Origin: a gamma proteobacterium symbiont of Ctena orbiculata
Lineage (GTDB): Bacteria; Pseudomonadota; Gammaproteobacteria; Chromatiales; Chromatiaceae
Assembly (NCBI GenBank): GCA_003058495.1
Contig: QBVC01000035.1
Coordinates: forward strand, 1 to 56,375
Direction: 5' to 3'
DNA length: 56,375 nucleotides
In this document: one piece after another, positions 25,478-34,363 of the stretch
How the letters are laid out: each line of letters begins with the position of its first letter
Position numbering within the stretch: position 1 is the first letter of the stretch
Position numbers and translations under genes: made by a program
The notes under the pieces: generated by a model
Database searches by the model: none
What the model was told of the DNA's origin: nothing
The model's input: the letters and a program-made list of their open reading frames with translations, nothing else

Positions 25478-27928
25478 GTGAAGATGCATAACAAGTCGCT
25501 AGCCATCGCCCTCTCCCTGTTCACCATGATCGGCCTGCAGGGCTGTCAGGACGGGGTCTCCACCCAATCCCTGCAACCCACCACGGTCACCACCAGCACC
25601 TACAGCGGACCGGCCGCGCGCACTTCCGACATCCAGGGCTATCGGGTCAGTGTCTGGGAACCCTTGCGGGCGGAGAATCGCTGCGGATCCTGCCACAACG
25701 CCGGGGGTCAGGCCCCCCTGTTTGTGCGCGAGGATGACGTCAACCAGGCCTACGAGGCCGCCAATCCCCATATCAACAGGGAGGAGCCCGATCAATCCTC
25801 CCTGGTTACCAAGGTCGCCAACGGCCATAACTGCTGGGAGGCGAGCGACACCGCCTGCGCCACCATCATCACCAGTTATATAGAATCCTGGTTGGGTGAC
25901 GGCCTTGCCGGCGGCAGGCAGATCGAGCTCGAGCCGCCGCCCAACAAGGTCATCGGTGAGAGCAAGGCCTTCCCGGATGATCCCGGCCTGTTCGCCACTT
26001 ATGTGCATCCGTTGCTGACCGACTACTGTTCCGAGTGTCATGTCGAGGATGCGGCCGCGCCGCAATCGCCCTTCTTCGCCACCGCCGACAATGGAGTGGC
26101 CTACGCCGCGGTAAAGACCTCCATCGATCTCGATACGCCATCGAACTCCCGCCTGGTGCAGCGCCTGATCGAACTCCACAACTGCTGGGACGACTGCAGC
26201 GCCAATGCCCAGGAGATGGAGAACGCGATCACCCAGATGGCCGGCAACATCTCCCCCACACCCATCGATCCCGACCTGGTGGTGAGCATGGCGCTGAGCC
26301 TGCCCGAGGGGACCGTGGCCAGCGGCGGCAGCCGCCAGGAGAACGACGTCGTCGCGCTCTATGAGTTCAAGACCGGAAGCGGCAACATCGCCTACGATAC
26401 CAGCGGCGTCGATCCGGCGAACAACCTGACCATCAGCGGCGCCGTGACCTGGGTCGAAGGCTGGGGCCTCGATTTCAGCGACGGCAAGGCGCAGGGCAGC
26501 ACCAGCGACAGCCGCAAGATCGCGCAACTGATTCAGGCCACCGGGGAATACACCGTCGAGGCCTGGGTGGTGCCCGCGAATGTCACCCAGGAGGGGCCGG
26601 CGCGGATCATCAGCTACTCCGCCGGCACCGATGGGCGCAACTTCACCCTCGGTCAGACCCTCTACAACTACAACCATCTGCACCGCTCCAGCTCCACCGA
26701 CGGCAATGGCGAACCCGCCCACTCCACCGCCGATGACGACGAGGATCTGCAGGCCACCGAACAGCACGTGGTGGTCACCTTCGATCCGGAAAACGGGCGT
26801 CGTATCTACGTCGACGGCCTCTTCACCGATGACCTCGACGAGACCGAGCCGGGCAACCTGAATGACTGGGACGACAGCTACGCCCTGGTACTGGGTAACG
26901 AGGCCTCCAACGATCGACCCTGGGCGGGCAAGGTGCGCCTGCTGGCGATCCACAACCGGGCCCTCTCGGCGGAGCAGATCAAGCAGAATTTTGATGCCGG
27001 CGTGGGCGAGAAGTACTTCCTGCTGTTCAATGTCACCGATCTGGTCAACCTGCCCCAGAGCTATGTCATGTTCGAGGTCAGCCAGTACGACAACTACAGC
27101 TATCTCTTCCGCCAGCCCAAGTTCATCAGCCTCGACGAAAGCGTGCTGCCCGGCTCCATCGCCCTCGAGGGTATGCGGATCGGCATCAACGGCAAGGAGG
27201 CCGCCGTGGGCCAGGCCTATGCCCGTCTGGTAACCAGCGTCAACGACAGCGAGTACACCGCCAACGGGCAGCTGCTGTCGACCATGGCCACCACAATCCC
27301 GTCCGAGAAGGGGTCCGACAGCGATCAGTTTTTCCTCACCTTCGAGCGCCTGGGATCCCACACCAATGTCTATACGGAACCGGCGGTGCTGCCTCCGGCT
27401 GAGCCGGCCGACGGTGAGCCCGTATCGCTGATCGGCCTGCGCACCTTCGATGAGATCAACGCCACCATGGCCTCCCTCACCGGCGTCAGCCCCACCCTGG
27501 AAGCGGTACAGACCACCTATACCACGATCAGGCAGCAGCTGCCCTCGTCGGAAGATGTCAACGGCTTCCTCTCGTCTCACCAGGTGGCGGTTTCGCAGCT
27601 GGCGATCGAGTATTGCAGCGCACTGGTCGACGACTCCGGGTTGCGTGCCTCCCTGTTTCCGGGATTCGACTTCAGCGCAAACGCGAACAGCGTACAGGAC
27701 GCCACCTGGCAGAGCGAACTGGTGACACCCCTGATGAGTCGCTTCATGGGTGAGCAGCTGGCGACCCAGCCCTCACCGACCCTGGTGGAGGCGGAACTGA
27801 TGGATCTTTTGACAGGAAGCGTCGGCCTGGCCAGATGCAGCGGCACCTGTGCCCCGGACCGGACCGAAAAGGCGGCCAAGGCGGCCTGTGCCTCGCTGCT
27901 CGGCAGCGCCGTGGTGCTGCTCCAGTAG
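25478..27928 (+). CDS. LamG-domain lipoprotein with two CXXCH haem sites
   Basis: About 816 residues: a lipoprotein signal (lipobox LQGC, residues 20-23), haem sites CGSCH (about residue 69) and CSECH (about 184) each followed by a repeated pattern ending in xNCWxxC, then a LamG/concanavalin-like domain (about 288-500; VVALYEFKTGSGNIAYDTSG, YTVEAWVVPANVT, HVVVTFDPENGRRIYVDG). A less conserved tail follows, with four Cys near the end. The two haem modules look like an internal duplication. GTG 25478 and ATG 25484 are both possible starts behind GGGGGAG. LamG domains often bind glycans or surfaces, so the protein may face outwards. Substrate unknown. Confidence 0.84.
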   Translation: MKMHNKSLAIALSLFTMIGLQGCQDGVSTQSLQPTTVTTSTYSGPAARTSDIQGYRVSVWEPLRAENRCGSCHNAGGQAPLFVREDDVNQAYEAANPHINREEPDQSSLVTKVANGHNCWEASDTACATIITSYIESWLGDGLAGGRQIELEPPPNKVIGESKAFPDDPGLFATYVHPLLTDYCSECHVEDAAAPQSPFFATADNGVAYAAVKTSIDLDTPSNSRLVQRLIELHNCWDDCSANAQEMENAITQMAGNISPTPIDPDLVVSMALSLPEGTVASGGSRQENDVVALYEFKTGSGNIAYDTSGVDPANNLTISGAVTWVEGWGLDFSDGKAQGSTSDSRKIAQLIQATGEYTVEAWVVPANVTQEGPARIISYSAGTDGRNFTLGQTLYNYNHLHRSSSTDGNGEPAHSTADDDEDLQATEQHVVVTFDPENGRRIYVDGLFTDDLDETEPGNLNDWDDSYALVLGNEASNDRPWAGKVRLLAIHNRALSAEQIKQNFDAGVGEKYFLLFNVTDLVNLPQSYVMFEVSQYDNYSYLFRQPKFISLDESVLPGSIALEGMRIGINGKEAAVGQAYARLVTSVNDSEYTANGQLLSTMATTIPSEKGSDSDQFFLTFERLGSHTNVYTEPAVLPPAEPADGEPVSLIGLRTFDEINATMASLTGVSPTLEAVQTTYTTIRQQLPSSEDVNGFLSSHQVAVSQLAIEYCSALVDDSGLRASLFPGFDFSANANSVQDATWQSELVTPLMSRFMGEQLATQPSPTLVEAELMDLLTGSVGLARCSGTCAPDRTEKAAKAACASLLGSAVVLLQ

Positions 27929-27992
27929 CGGACGGCATGCAGGCAGCTGAATGAGCCTTTGCAGAGACTGAGTGATAAACGGTAAAGATATC

Positions 27993-29564
27993 ATGCGCAA
28001 AAAAGTGAAGAACCTCTCCCCGGACGCCCCCCTGCTCTACCCGGATCATCCGCGTCCGATGACGCGCCGCGATTTTATCCGCCAGGGCCTGATGGCCGGA
28101 TTGGGCGCAGTCACCGCCCCTTCACTCTTCGGCCTGTTCGCCAATCCGGGTGAGGCGAGGGCCGCCCTCTCATCCGATCTTGAGGCACTGAAAAACACCT
28201 GCGGCATCGATACCCTGGGCGGCGGCAAGATCCCCTTTATCTGTTTCGACCTGGCGGGTGGCGCCAACATCGCCGGCTCCAACGTACTGGTGGGCGGTCC
28301 GGGAGGCCAATTCGATTTTCTCACCACCGCCGGCTACAACCGCCTCGGCCTGCCCGGCGACATGGTGCCGCCCATCACCAATCCCGATACCCAGCTGAAT
28401 GACTTCATCAATACCGAACTCGGTCTCGCATTCCACTCCGACAGCGCCTTCCTGCGCGGCATCCTGGAGAAGGTCTCGGTGGGCAACCGCGCCAACATCA
28501 ACGGCGCCATGATCCCGGCCCGCTCGGAGAACGATACCGGCAACAACCCCCACAATCCCATGTACGCCATCAACCGCTGCGGTGCGGATGGCGAACTGCT
28601 CACCCTGATCGGATCCCGCCCTTCCGACTCGGGCGGCAACTCGGTGGCCCCCGCGGATCAGATCGATCTGGCGGTACGCCCGACCAAGGTCGACCGCCCC
28701 AGCGACACCACCGGCCTGGTGGACACCGGCAAGCTGGTGGGCCTGCTCGATCAATCCGATGCGGTTGCCGTGATGGAGGCGATACAACGCATCTCCGACA
28801 TGAAGCTGAATAGCGTGAGCACCGGCATCAGCAGCGACGACCTGGTCAAGGAGCTGGTGCGTTGCGGCTATGTCAAGAGCGCCGACCTGGTCGACCGCTA
28901 CGGCGATCCGGCCGCCCTCGATGTCACCGCCGATACCGATATCATCGGACCGATCTTCACCCAGGATGAGTTCGACAACGACGGCGAGTTCCGCAAGACC
29001 GCTTCGGTGATGAAACTGGTCATCAACGGCTATGCCGGCGCCGGCACCATCACCATGGGCGGCTACGACTACCACACCGGCGACCGCGCGGTGGGCGAGA
29101 TCCGCGACCTGCGGGCCGGACGCTGTATGGGCGCCTGCATCGAGTATGCGGCGCGCATCGGCATGCCGCTGATGCTCTATGTCTTCAGCGACGGCTCGGT
29201 CTCCAGCAACGGCACCCTCGACAACTCCGCGGATGGGCGAGGCAAGGGGGTCTGGACCGGCGACAACCAATCCACCGCCGCCTCCTTCTTCCTGGTCTAC
29301 AGCCCCACAAGCCAACCCACCCTGGTGGGTGGAACCGCCGATGCTCAACTGCAAAGCCAGCAGATCGGCCACTTCTCCGCTGACGGCGCGGTGGACAACG
29401 GCTCCAGCCCCGCGGCCAACAATGTCAATCAGCTGGTGCTGACCACGGCACTCAACTACCTGGCATTGCATGGGGAGCAGGGGCAGTTCAACAGCCTGTT
29501 CGGCACCAGCCTCGGCAACTCGGCCATGTTGGACAGCCTGATCGCGTTCAATCCGATCGTTTAG
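27993..29564 (+). CDS. Tat-exported DUF1501-like protein
   Basis: About 523 residues. A twin-arginine signal is clear (TRRDFIRQGLMAGLGAVTAPSLF), so it is exported folded, usually with a cofactor or partner. The late block GGYDYHTGDRAVGEIRDL and PLMLYVFSDGSVSSNG resembles DUF1501 proteins, which are related to alkaline-phosphatase-fold sulfatases. I use ATG 27993, preceded by GGTAAAG; GTG 27972 is in frame. In Planctomycetes DUF1501 genes are paired with cytochrome/LamG-type DUF1549-DUF1553 genes, and here it also follows two CXXCH genes. The enzymatic activity is unknown. Confidence 0.8.
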   Translation: MRKKVKNLSPDAPLLYPDHPRPMTRRDFIRQGLMAGLGAVTAPSLFGLFANPGEARAALSSDLEALKNTCGIDTLGGGKIPFICFDLAGGANIAGSNVLVGGPGGQFDFLTTAGYNRLGLPGDMVPPITNPDTQLNDFINTELGLAFHSDSAFLRGILEKVSVGNRANINGAMIPARSENDTGNNPHNPMYAINRCGADGELLTLIGSRPSDSGGNSVAPADQIDLAVRPTKVDRPSDTTGLVDTGKLVGLLDQSDAVAVMEAIQRISDMKLNSVSTGISSDDLVKELVRCGYVKSADLVDRYGDPAALDVTADTDIIGPIFTQDEFDNDGEFRKTASVMKLVINGYAGAGTITMGGYDYHTGDRAVGEIRDLRAGRCMGACIEYAARIGMPLMLYVFSDGSVSSNGTLDNSADGRGKGVWTGDNQSTAASFFLVYSPTSQPTLVGGTADAQLQSQQIGHFSADGAVDNGSSPAANNVNQLVLTTALNYLALHGEQGQFNSLFGTSLGNSAMLDSLIAFNPIV

Positions 29565-29589
29565 GGAACCTCGGATTAACTCTCTTTTC

Positions 29590-29656
29590 GTCATCCCGGC
29601 GCATGCCGGGATCCAGGTAAATCAAGCACATAGATTCCGGCATGCGCCGGAGTGAC
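29590..29656. repeat. Imperfect inverted repeat (REP-like)
   Basis: Arms at 29590-29613 and 29633-29656 pair over 24 bases with three mismatches around the core ccggcgcatgccgg. This type of gtcat..ccggcgcatgccgg palindrome is widespread as an intergenic repeat in Proteobacteria. It could also slow transcription downstream of the DUF1501-like gene. Confidence 0.75.
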
Positions 29657-29699
29657 GGAATAATCAGACCTTCCTTAGGTTGTAGTCTCTGTTGTTCCT

Positions 29700-29725
29700 C
29701 GTTCCCAGGCTCCAGCCTGGGAACG
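29700..29725. repeat. Perfect 12-bp palindromic hairpin repeat
   Basis: The 26 bases form a near-complete dyad (gttcccaggct / agcctgggaac with an outer c/g pair), also a known type of dispersed repeat. No T run follows, so it is not a strong intrinsic terminator. Together with 29590-29656 it fills the gap before lgt. Confidence 0.75.
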
Positions 29726-29824
29726 GGTTAACAACCTTTCGATCACCCCTGCCAATCTCCTCCGCGATTGCTTAGAATCGCCACCTGCGACAACCCATCA
29801 TCTCCCTGGAGACGTAGCGAGCAG

Positions 29825-30628
29825 ATGGAGCAACTGGCCCAAAACTATATCATCTGGAATGCGGACCCCACGCTGATCTCTTTCGCCGGGCTCGATATCC
29901 GCTGGTACGGCGCCCTCTTCGCCATCGCCTACCTGCTGGGTTACCAGCTGATCCACTGGATCTATCAGCGCGAGGGGCGGGACACCCGGAGCCTGGAACG
30001 GCTCTCGCTCTACCTGGTGATCGGTACCATTGTCGGCGCCAGGCTGGGACACTGCCTGTTCTACGATCCCGCCTACTACCTGAGTCATCCGCTGAAGATA
30101 ATCGCCATCTGGGAGGGGGGACTGGCAAGCCATGGCGGCGGCGTTGGGGTCATGCTGGCCCTCTATCTCTATCAGCGCAAGATGGCCGAATCCTACCTCT
30201 GGCTGCTGGACAGATTCGTCATCCCCACCGCCCTTGCAGGTGTCTTCATCCGCCTGGGGAATCTCTTCAACTCCGAGATCTACGGCGATGCCACCTCACT
30301 GCCCTGGGCCCTGGTATTCAAGCGCGTCGACAATCTGCCGCGACACCCGGCCCAGCTCTACGAGGCCGTTGCCTACGCGGTCATCTTCCTGCTCCTGCTC
30401 TACCTCTATCGGCGGGGCGAAAGATCGAAGTCACCGGGTTTCCTGTTCGCGGTTTTCCTGATTGCGGCCTTCGGCGCAAGATTCGCCATCGAGTTCGTGA
30501 AACAGAGACAGGCCGCCTATACCACCGAGCTCTGGCTCAACACCGGTCAAATGTTGAGCATTCCCTTCATCCTGATGGGATCCGTTCTCCTCTATCTCGC
30601 ATTGCGCCCAGGCCGAGAATCCCCTTGA
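29825..30628 (+). CDS. lgt: Prolipoprotein diacylglyceryl transferase, divergent type
   Basis: A 267-residue multi-pass inner-membrane enzyme that transfers diacylglycerol to the lipobox Cys of prelipoproteins. The catalytic signature is intact: GGLASHGGGVG, the block RLGNLFNSEIYG, HPAQLYEA, and the RFAIEF pair near the C-terminus. The N-terminus (NYIIWNADPTLISFAGLDIRWYG) is closer to my memory of Bacteroidetes-type Lgt than to gammaproteobacterial ones, so it may be a second or transferred copy. The ATG at 29825 is chosen because the family starts here. The neighbouring clusters encode at least five lipoproteins, a reasonable set of clients. Confidence 0.9.
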   Translation: MEQLAQNYIIWNADPTLISFAGLDIRWYGALFAIAYLLGYQLIHWIYQREGRDTRSLERLSLYLVIGTIVGARLGHCLFYDPAYYLSHPLKIIAIWEGGLASHGGGVGVMLALYLYQRKMAESYLWLLDRFVIPTALAGVFIRLGNLFNSEIYGDATSLPWALVFKRVDNLPRHPAQLYEAVAYAVIFLLLLYLYRRGERSKSPGFLFAVFLIAAFGARFAIEFVKQRQAAYTTELWLNTGQMLSIPFILMGSVLLYLALRPGRESP

Positions 30629-30651
30629 GCCCCCGCGCCGGCGATTGAGGA

Positions 30652-31704
30652 TCACTCATTCAACCGCGTTGAGAAGCGCTGGACATAGGCCAGGTTGATC
30701 ATGAAATCGGGCACCGAATCGGTGGTGAGATTCTCCCCGATCGAGATATCGATGCGACGGGAATCCCCATCCAGATGCAGGGAACCGCCAACCGTCAGCA
30801 TGATGGCGGCGCCGCCGAGCTGGTCCAGTTCACTGTCATAGTGGGAGCTGTGGACATCCAGCTGTGCCTTGAGATCTATCCACTCCTCGGGCCGCCAACC
30901 CACCCCCAGGGTGCCGAACAGGACCAGCTCCTCCCGCAGATCCTCCAGCAGATCGCCCTCGCCCTTGAGCAGGATTCCCGCCTGGCCATAGAGATTCAGT
31001 GGCCATTGCCAGAGCTTCCACCGATCGGCTGCGCTGACCCAGAAAGCCAGATCGACGGCGCCGCTGCCGAGCAGCTCATCGGCGTCGCCGGTGGGCAGCT
31101 TGAGGCTCGTATGCAGGGCCCATTGCCTGTGGCTGTCCGATTCCAGGGCGTGGGAGAGAGAGAGCACCATGTCACCGATCCCGCTACGCTTCCGATCGAC
31201 CAGGATCCGCTCTCCCTCGCTGTTTTCATAGCGGTATACCAGCCTGTTTCGCGACCATTCTTCCCGATCGGAATTGGAGAGGCTAAAGAAATCGTGCCAA
31301 TTCTCGATCAGGCCATCCATCACCCCGTCACGATGGGAGAGGAAGGGCAGCTCGACACCGATTTGCCAACCCGATGCGAGCCCCCTTTGCCAGATCAGCG
31401 CCAGCCTGTACGTCTCCCCGTCCAACCTGATACGCTCCCCATCCGAATCGCTCGCGATCGAGTTGTTGGCCACATCCGCGGTCAGCTGCAGATAGGATTC
31501 CCTCTCTGCCAGGAGGCGGGAGGAGGAAGCCGCCGGCATGCCATAGATCAGGGCGAAGGGATTCATGTTGCGCACATGGAATGGATCGACATCCATCCCC
31601 TGCGCCTGCACCGCGAGGGAGGGGAGGTATATCAGCGGGATGAGGTATAGAATATAACGTGGAATCGCTAGCAAGATCGCACCTCTCATAGCAGCGGCCG
31701 GCAT
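30652..31704 (-). CDS. DUF3187 family protein
   Basis: A 350-residue exported protein. A hydrophobic signal segment (LYLIPLIYLPSLAVQAQ) precedes the family start PFHVRNMNPFALIYGMP. The remainder is rich in amphipathic strands (YRLALIWQRGLASGWQIGVELPF; LKLPTGDADELLGSGAVDLAFWVSA), typical of an outer-membrane barrel related to DUF3187. The C-terminal residues MINLAYVQRFSTRLNE end without a terminal Phe. It converges with lgt and is divergent from the motor operon, sharing the 281-base region 31705-31985. Function unknown. Confidence 0.78.
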   Translation of the reverse strand: MPAAAMRGAILLAIPRYILYLIPLIYLPSLAVQAQGMDVDPFHVRNMNPFALIYGMPAASSSRLLAERESYLQLTADVANNSIASDSDGERIRLDGETYRLALIWQRGLASGWQIGVELPFLSHRDGVMDGLIENWHDFFSLSNSDREEWSRNRLVYRYENSEGERILVDRKRSGIGDMVLSLSHALESDSHRQWALHTSLKLPTGDADELLGSGAVDLAFWVSAADRWKLWQWPLNLYGQAGILLKGEGDLLEDLREELVLFGTLGVGWRPEEWIDLKAQLDVHSSHYDSELDQLGGAAIMLTVGGSLHLDGDSRRIDISIGENLTTDSVPDFMINLAYVQRFSTRLNE

Positions 31705-31985
31705 CTATTGTGATGATCCATTATTAACCCTTGATTAAAAGCAAAATAATATGAAAAATCAGTTAGTTGAGTCCATGATCAGGCCACTGGTCGTCGTCGG
31801 TTACGGGCACTATCATTAGATTGCCCGCCGGGTAGCGATTTTAATTCACATAACCTATCATGATTTTGGGCACAAATTACCAACTTTACATTTCAACCTG
31901 TGACTATGATCGCAAACGCAACGCATTAATTCATATAGATTTATTGTTTCATGACGTTGCTTAAAATGTTCTGGGAATCAATATC
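31705..31985. other. AT-rich divergent regulatory region upstream of the motor operon
   Basis: This gap has a sharply lower GC content than the flanking genes and separates the DUF3187 gene from the first gene of the TolQ/TPR operon. No ORF, tRNA or repeat is visible. It is the natural place for both promoters, but I cannot pick out one with a convincing spacing. Confidence 0.5.
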
Positions 31986-32513
31986 TTGAAGACCTTAATC
32001 CGAAATGCAATTCTGCTGCTGTGCTGCCTCGGTTTTTCCCTCTCTGCGGAACCATTGAGTGAAAAGGGGAAGGGCCTCGACAAACAGGTCGAGGATCTGA
32101 AAAAGGCCGTTATCGAACTCAACCGCGAACTCTTCATCCTCGAAGAGGAGCTGCTATTCCCAGGTAATACGCAGGTATCGATCTTCCTCTCCCTGGATAT
32201 CGGAAACTATTTCAAACTCGACTCCGTACAGCTGCACATCGACAACAAGGAGCTTGCCAACCACCTCTACACCGAACGGGAGGTCAAGGCACTGCAGCGG
32301 GGCGGCGTACAGCGCCTCTACCTTGGAAACATCAAGGCGGGCGAACATGAACTGGTCGCCTTCTTCACCGGGGTGGGGCCGAAGGGAAGGGACTACAAAC
32401 GGGGCGCCACCGTCAGTTTCAACAAGGGGATCGGACCGAAATACCTGGAGTTGAAGATCGTCGACAGCGTCGCCTTGCAACAGCCGGATTTTGAAATCCG
32501 GGAGTGGGAGTGA
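31986..32513 (+). CDS. Exported protein of unknown function, first gene of the motor operon
   Basis: A 175-residue protein with a clear signal peptide (LIRNAILLLCCLGFSLSAEP) and a helical stretch rich in K, E and L (DKQVEDLKKAVIELNRELFILEEELL), probably a coiled coil, followed by a beta-rich domain (VSIFLSLDIGNYFKLDSVQLHID). No ATG is near, so translation must start at TTG 31986, with a GGGA about ten bases upstream; the start is unusual but required by the signal peptide. It overlaps the next gene by a few bases, so the two are coupled. I do not recognise the family. Confidence 0.72.
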   Translation: MKTLIRNAILLLCCLGFSLSAEPLSEKGKGLDKQVEDLKKAVIELNRELFILEEELLFPGNTQVSIFLSLDIGNYFKLDSVQLHIDNKELANHLYTEREVKALQRGGVQRLYLGNIKAGEHELVAFFTGVGPKGRDYKRGATVSFNKGIGPKYLELKIVDSVALQQPDFEIREWE

Positions 32514-34363
32514 TACGGGTGCTATCCGGCCTGACCTCCCGACTCATACTCACGTTCTCCCTCGCCATACCCCTCTGCGCAAGCGCGGACATCCGTAGCG
32601 GCGAACCTCAGGAGCTGCGTGACCTGCACTATGGCGATGCCCTGTTCCATCTCTATCAACAGAACTATTTTCCCGCCATCGTCCGCCTGCTCGCGGCAAG
32701 AAAGCAGGGCTTGATGCAGGCCTATGCGGATGAGCCCGAACTGCTGCTGGGTGGACTCTATCTCGCCTACGGCATGCCCGATACCGCGGAAGCGCTGTTC
32801 AACCGGGTGCTGCAAAAGAGCAAATCCCCCGCGGTGATGAATCGCGCCTGGCTGCAGCTGGGCAAATCCCGTCACCGCCGGGGAAACTCCCGGGCGGCGA
32901 AGAGCGCGTTGCAGCAGATCGGTGAAGGACTCAAGCCTGAAGCCAACGATGAACGGCACCACTTGAGCGGTCTCATCGGGCTGATAGAGAAAAACGAGAC
33001 CGCGGCACTTACCGATCTCGGCAAGATTTCCCAACAGAGCGATTGGTCGCTCTATGGCAGCTTCAATCAGGCCATCGCCTACCTGCGCAGTGATCAGCAG
33101 GAGCAGGGATTGGCCCTGCTGGAGGCGATCGGCAGCGGCTCGGAGGAAGCTGATGACAGGGAGGCGAAGTCGATCCGGGACCGGGCCAATCTCGCCCTGG
33201 GTTACCTGATGCTGGAACTGAATCGTTCCGAGGATGCCAAGCTGGCCCTGCAGCGCATCCGTCTGAGCAGCCCCGCCAGCAGCCAGGCGCTGCTGGGCAT
33301 GGGCTGGGCCTCGCTGCAACTGGGCGAACAGGAGAAGGCGCTGGCGCCCTGGCAGATCCTGGCCGATCGCAATGCCAGCGATCCCGCCGTTCTCGAGGCC
33401 AAGCTCGCGATCCCCTACGTGCTCTCCCAGCTGGAGGCCGAACAGCAGTCCCTGCAGGGCTATCGCGACGCCATTGCCACCTATGACGCCTCGCTCACCC
33501 AACTCGATCAACTGCTGGAGCAGGTCAGGCAGCAGACGTTCCCCGACAACCTCCTGGGCGACAATGGCGACGACGATCTCAAATCGGCGATGCGCTCGCT
33601 GTTGTCCTATCTGCTCTCCGGCAACGCCTTTCAGGAGCGGCTTCAGGACTACCGCGACCTGGGCCACATCGAGGACAATCTGCAGCAGTGGCGGCAGAAA
33701 ATCAGCTCCTACCGCACCATGCTCGGCAACCAGAAGACGGCCTACGAGCAGAAACTGCCTCGCGTCGACGAGCATCTGAAGGGGGAAAACCTGAAACAGG
33801 TCATCGCCGAGAAAGAGCAGTTGCAGACCCTCTATGCCCAGGTCGAGAAGACGGAAGAGCCCCCCTTCGCCCTCGCCACGGAGCGGGAAAAGGGCTGGAT
33901 TGAGCGCATCAACAGGATCAAGCGGATCATCAAGGAACATGACGGGAGCGGGCAGCTGGCACCGCAACAGGAGATGGCGCGCCTGATGGAGGGGATCCTC
34001 ACCTGGAAGATCGCCACCGAACACCCGGCCAGGTTGTGGTCGCTGAAGAAGCAGATGGTTCAGCTGGAACAGAACATCGAGATGGCGCAGCAGAAAGAGG
34101 TCGAGTTGGCCAAGGCCCGCAGCGAAGCCAAGGGGCGCTTCGATGCCTTCTCCGGCCGCATCGAGCAACTCGAGGAGGCGCTGCCCGATCTCCATAGTCA
34201 GGTCAAGAAACTACGCCGGGAGGAGGCCGATCTGCTCCGTGAGATGGCCCTTGTCAGGCTTGAGCAGCGACGCGGCCTGATCAGCAACTATCTGATCCAG
34301 GCCAGGTTCGGCGTCGCCAACCTGCTGGACATCAGCACCGCGAGAGCGGGGGAGCAGGAATGA
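32510..34363 (+). CDS. Exported TPR and coiled-coil protein
   Basis: About 617 residues: signal peptide (LTSRLILTFSLAIPLCASA), helical-repeat region with TPR character (YGDALFHLYQQNYFPAIVRLL; YGMPDTAEALFNRVLQ; LGYLMLELNRSEDAKLALQ; LGMGWASLQLGEQEKAL) over about residues 40-300, then long coiled coils to the end (KEVELAKARSEAKGRF, QVKKLRREEADLLREM). The GTG at 32510 overlaps the previous stop and follows a GGGAG box; GTG 32504 is also possible. It resembles in layout the periplasmic TPR proteins of Glt-type machines (GltC-like). It probably scaffolds the envelope complex. Confidence 0.8.
   Translation: MIRVLSGLTSRLILTFSLAIPLCASADIRSGEPQELRDLHYGDALFHLYQQNYFPAIVRLLAARKQGLMQAYADEPELLLGGLYLAYGMPDTAEALFNRVLQKSKSPAVMNRAWLQLGKSRHRRGNSRAAKSALQQIGEGLKPEANDERHHLSGLIGLIEKNETAALTDLGKISQQSDWSLYGSFNQAIAYLRSDQQEQGLALLEAIGSGSEEADDREAKSIRDRANLALGYLMLELNRSEDAKLALQRIRLSSPASSQALLGMGWASLQLGEQEKALAPWQILADRNASDPAVLEAKLAIPYVLSQLEAEQQSLQGYRDAIATYDASLTQLDQLLEQVRQQTFPDNLLGDNGDDDLKSAMRSLLSYLLSGNAFQERLQDYRDLGHIEDNLQQWRQKISSYRTMLGNQKTAYEQKLPRVDEHLKGENLKQVIAEKEQLQTLYAQVEKTEEPPFALATEREKGWIERINRIKRIIKEHDGSGQLAPQQEMARLMEGILTWKIATEHPARLWSLKKQMVQLEQNIEMAQQKEVELAKARSEAKGRFDAFSGRIEQLEEALPDLHSQVKKLRREEADLLREMALVRLEQRRGLISNYLIQARFGVANLLDISTARAGEQE

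Noticed and set aside
25499-27580. 693-residue open frame on the minus strand under the LamG cytochrome gene
   Set aside because: It lies antisense to a gene with a signal peptide, CXXCH motifs and a LamG domain. It is repetitive in G, V, A and has no domain or start signal: a GC-rich shadow frame.
28170-29594. 474-residue open frame on the minus strand under the Tat-exported gene
   Set aside because: Same type of shadow; the plus-strand gene has a Tat signal and a well placed start.
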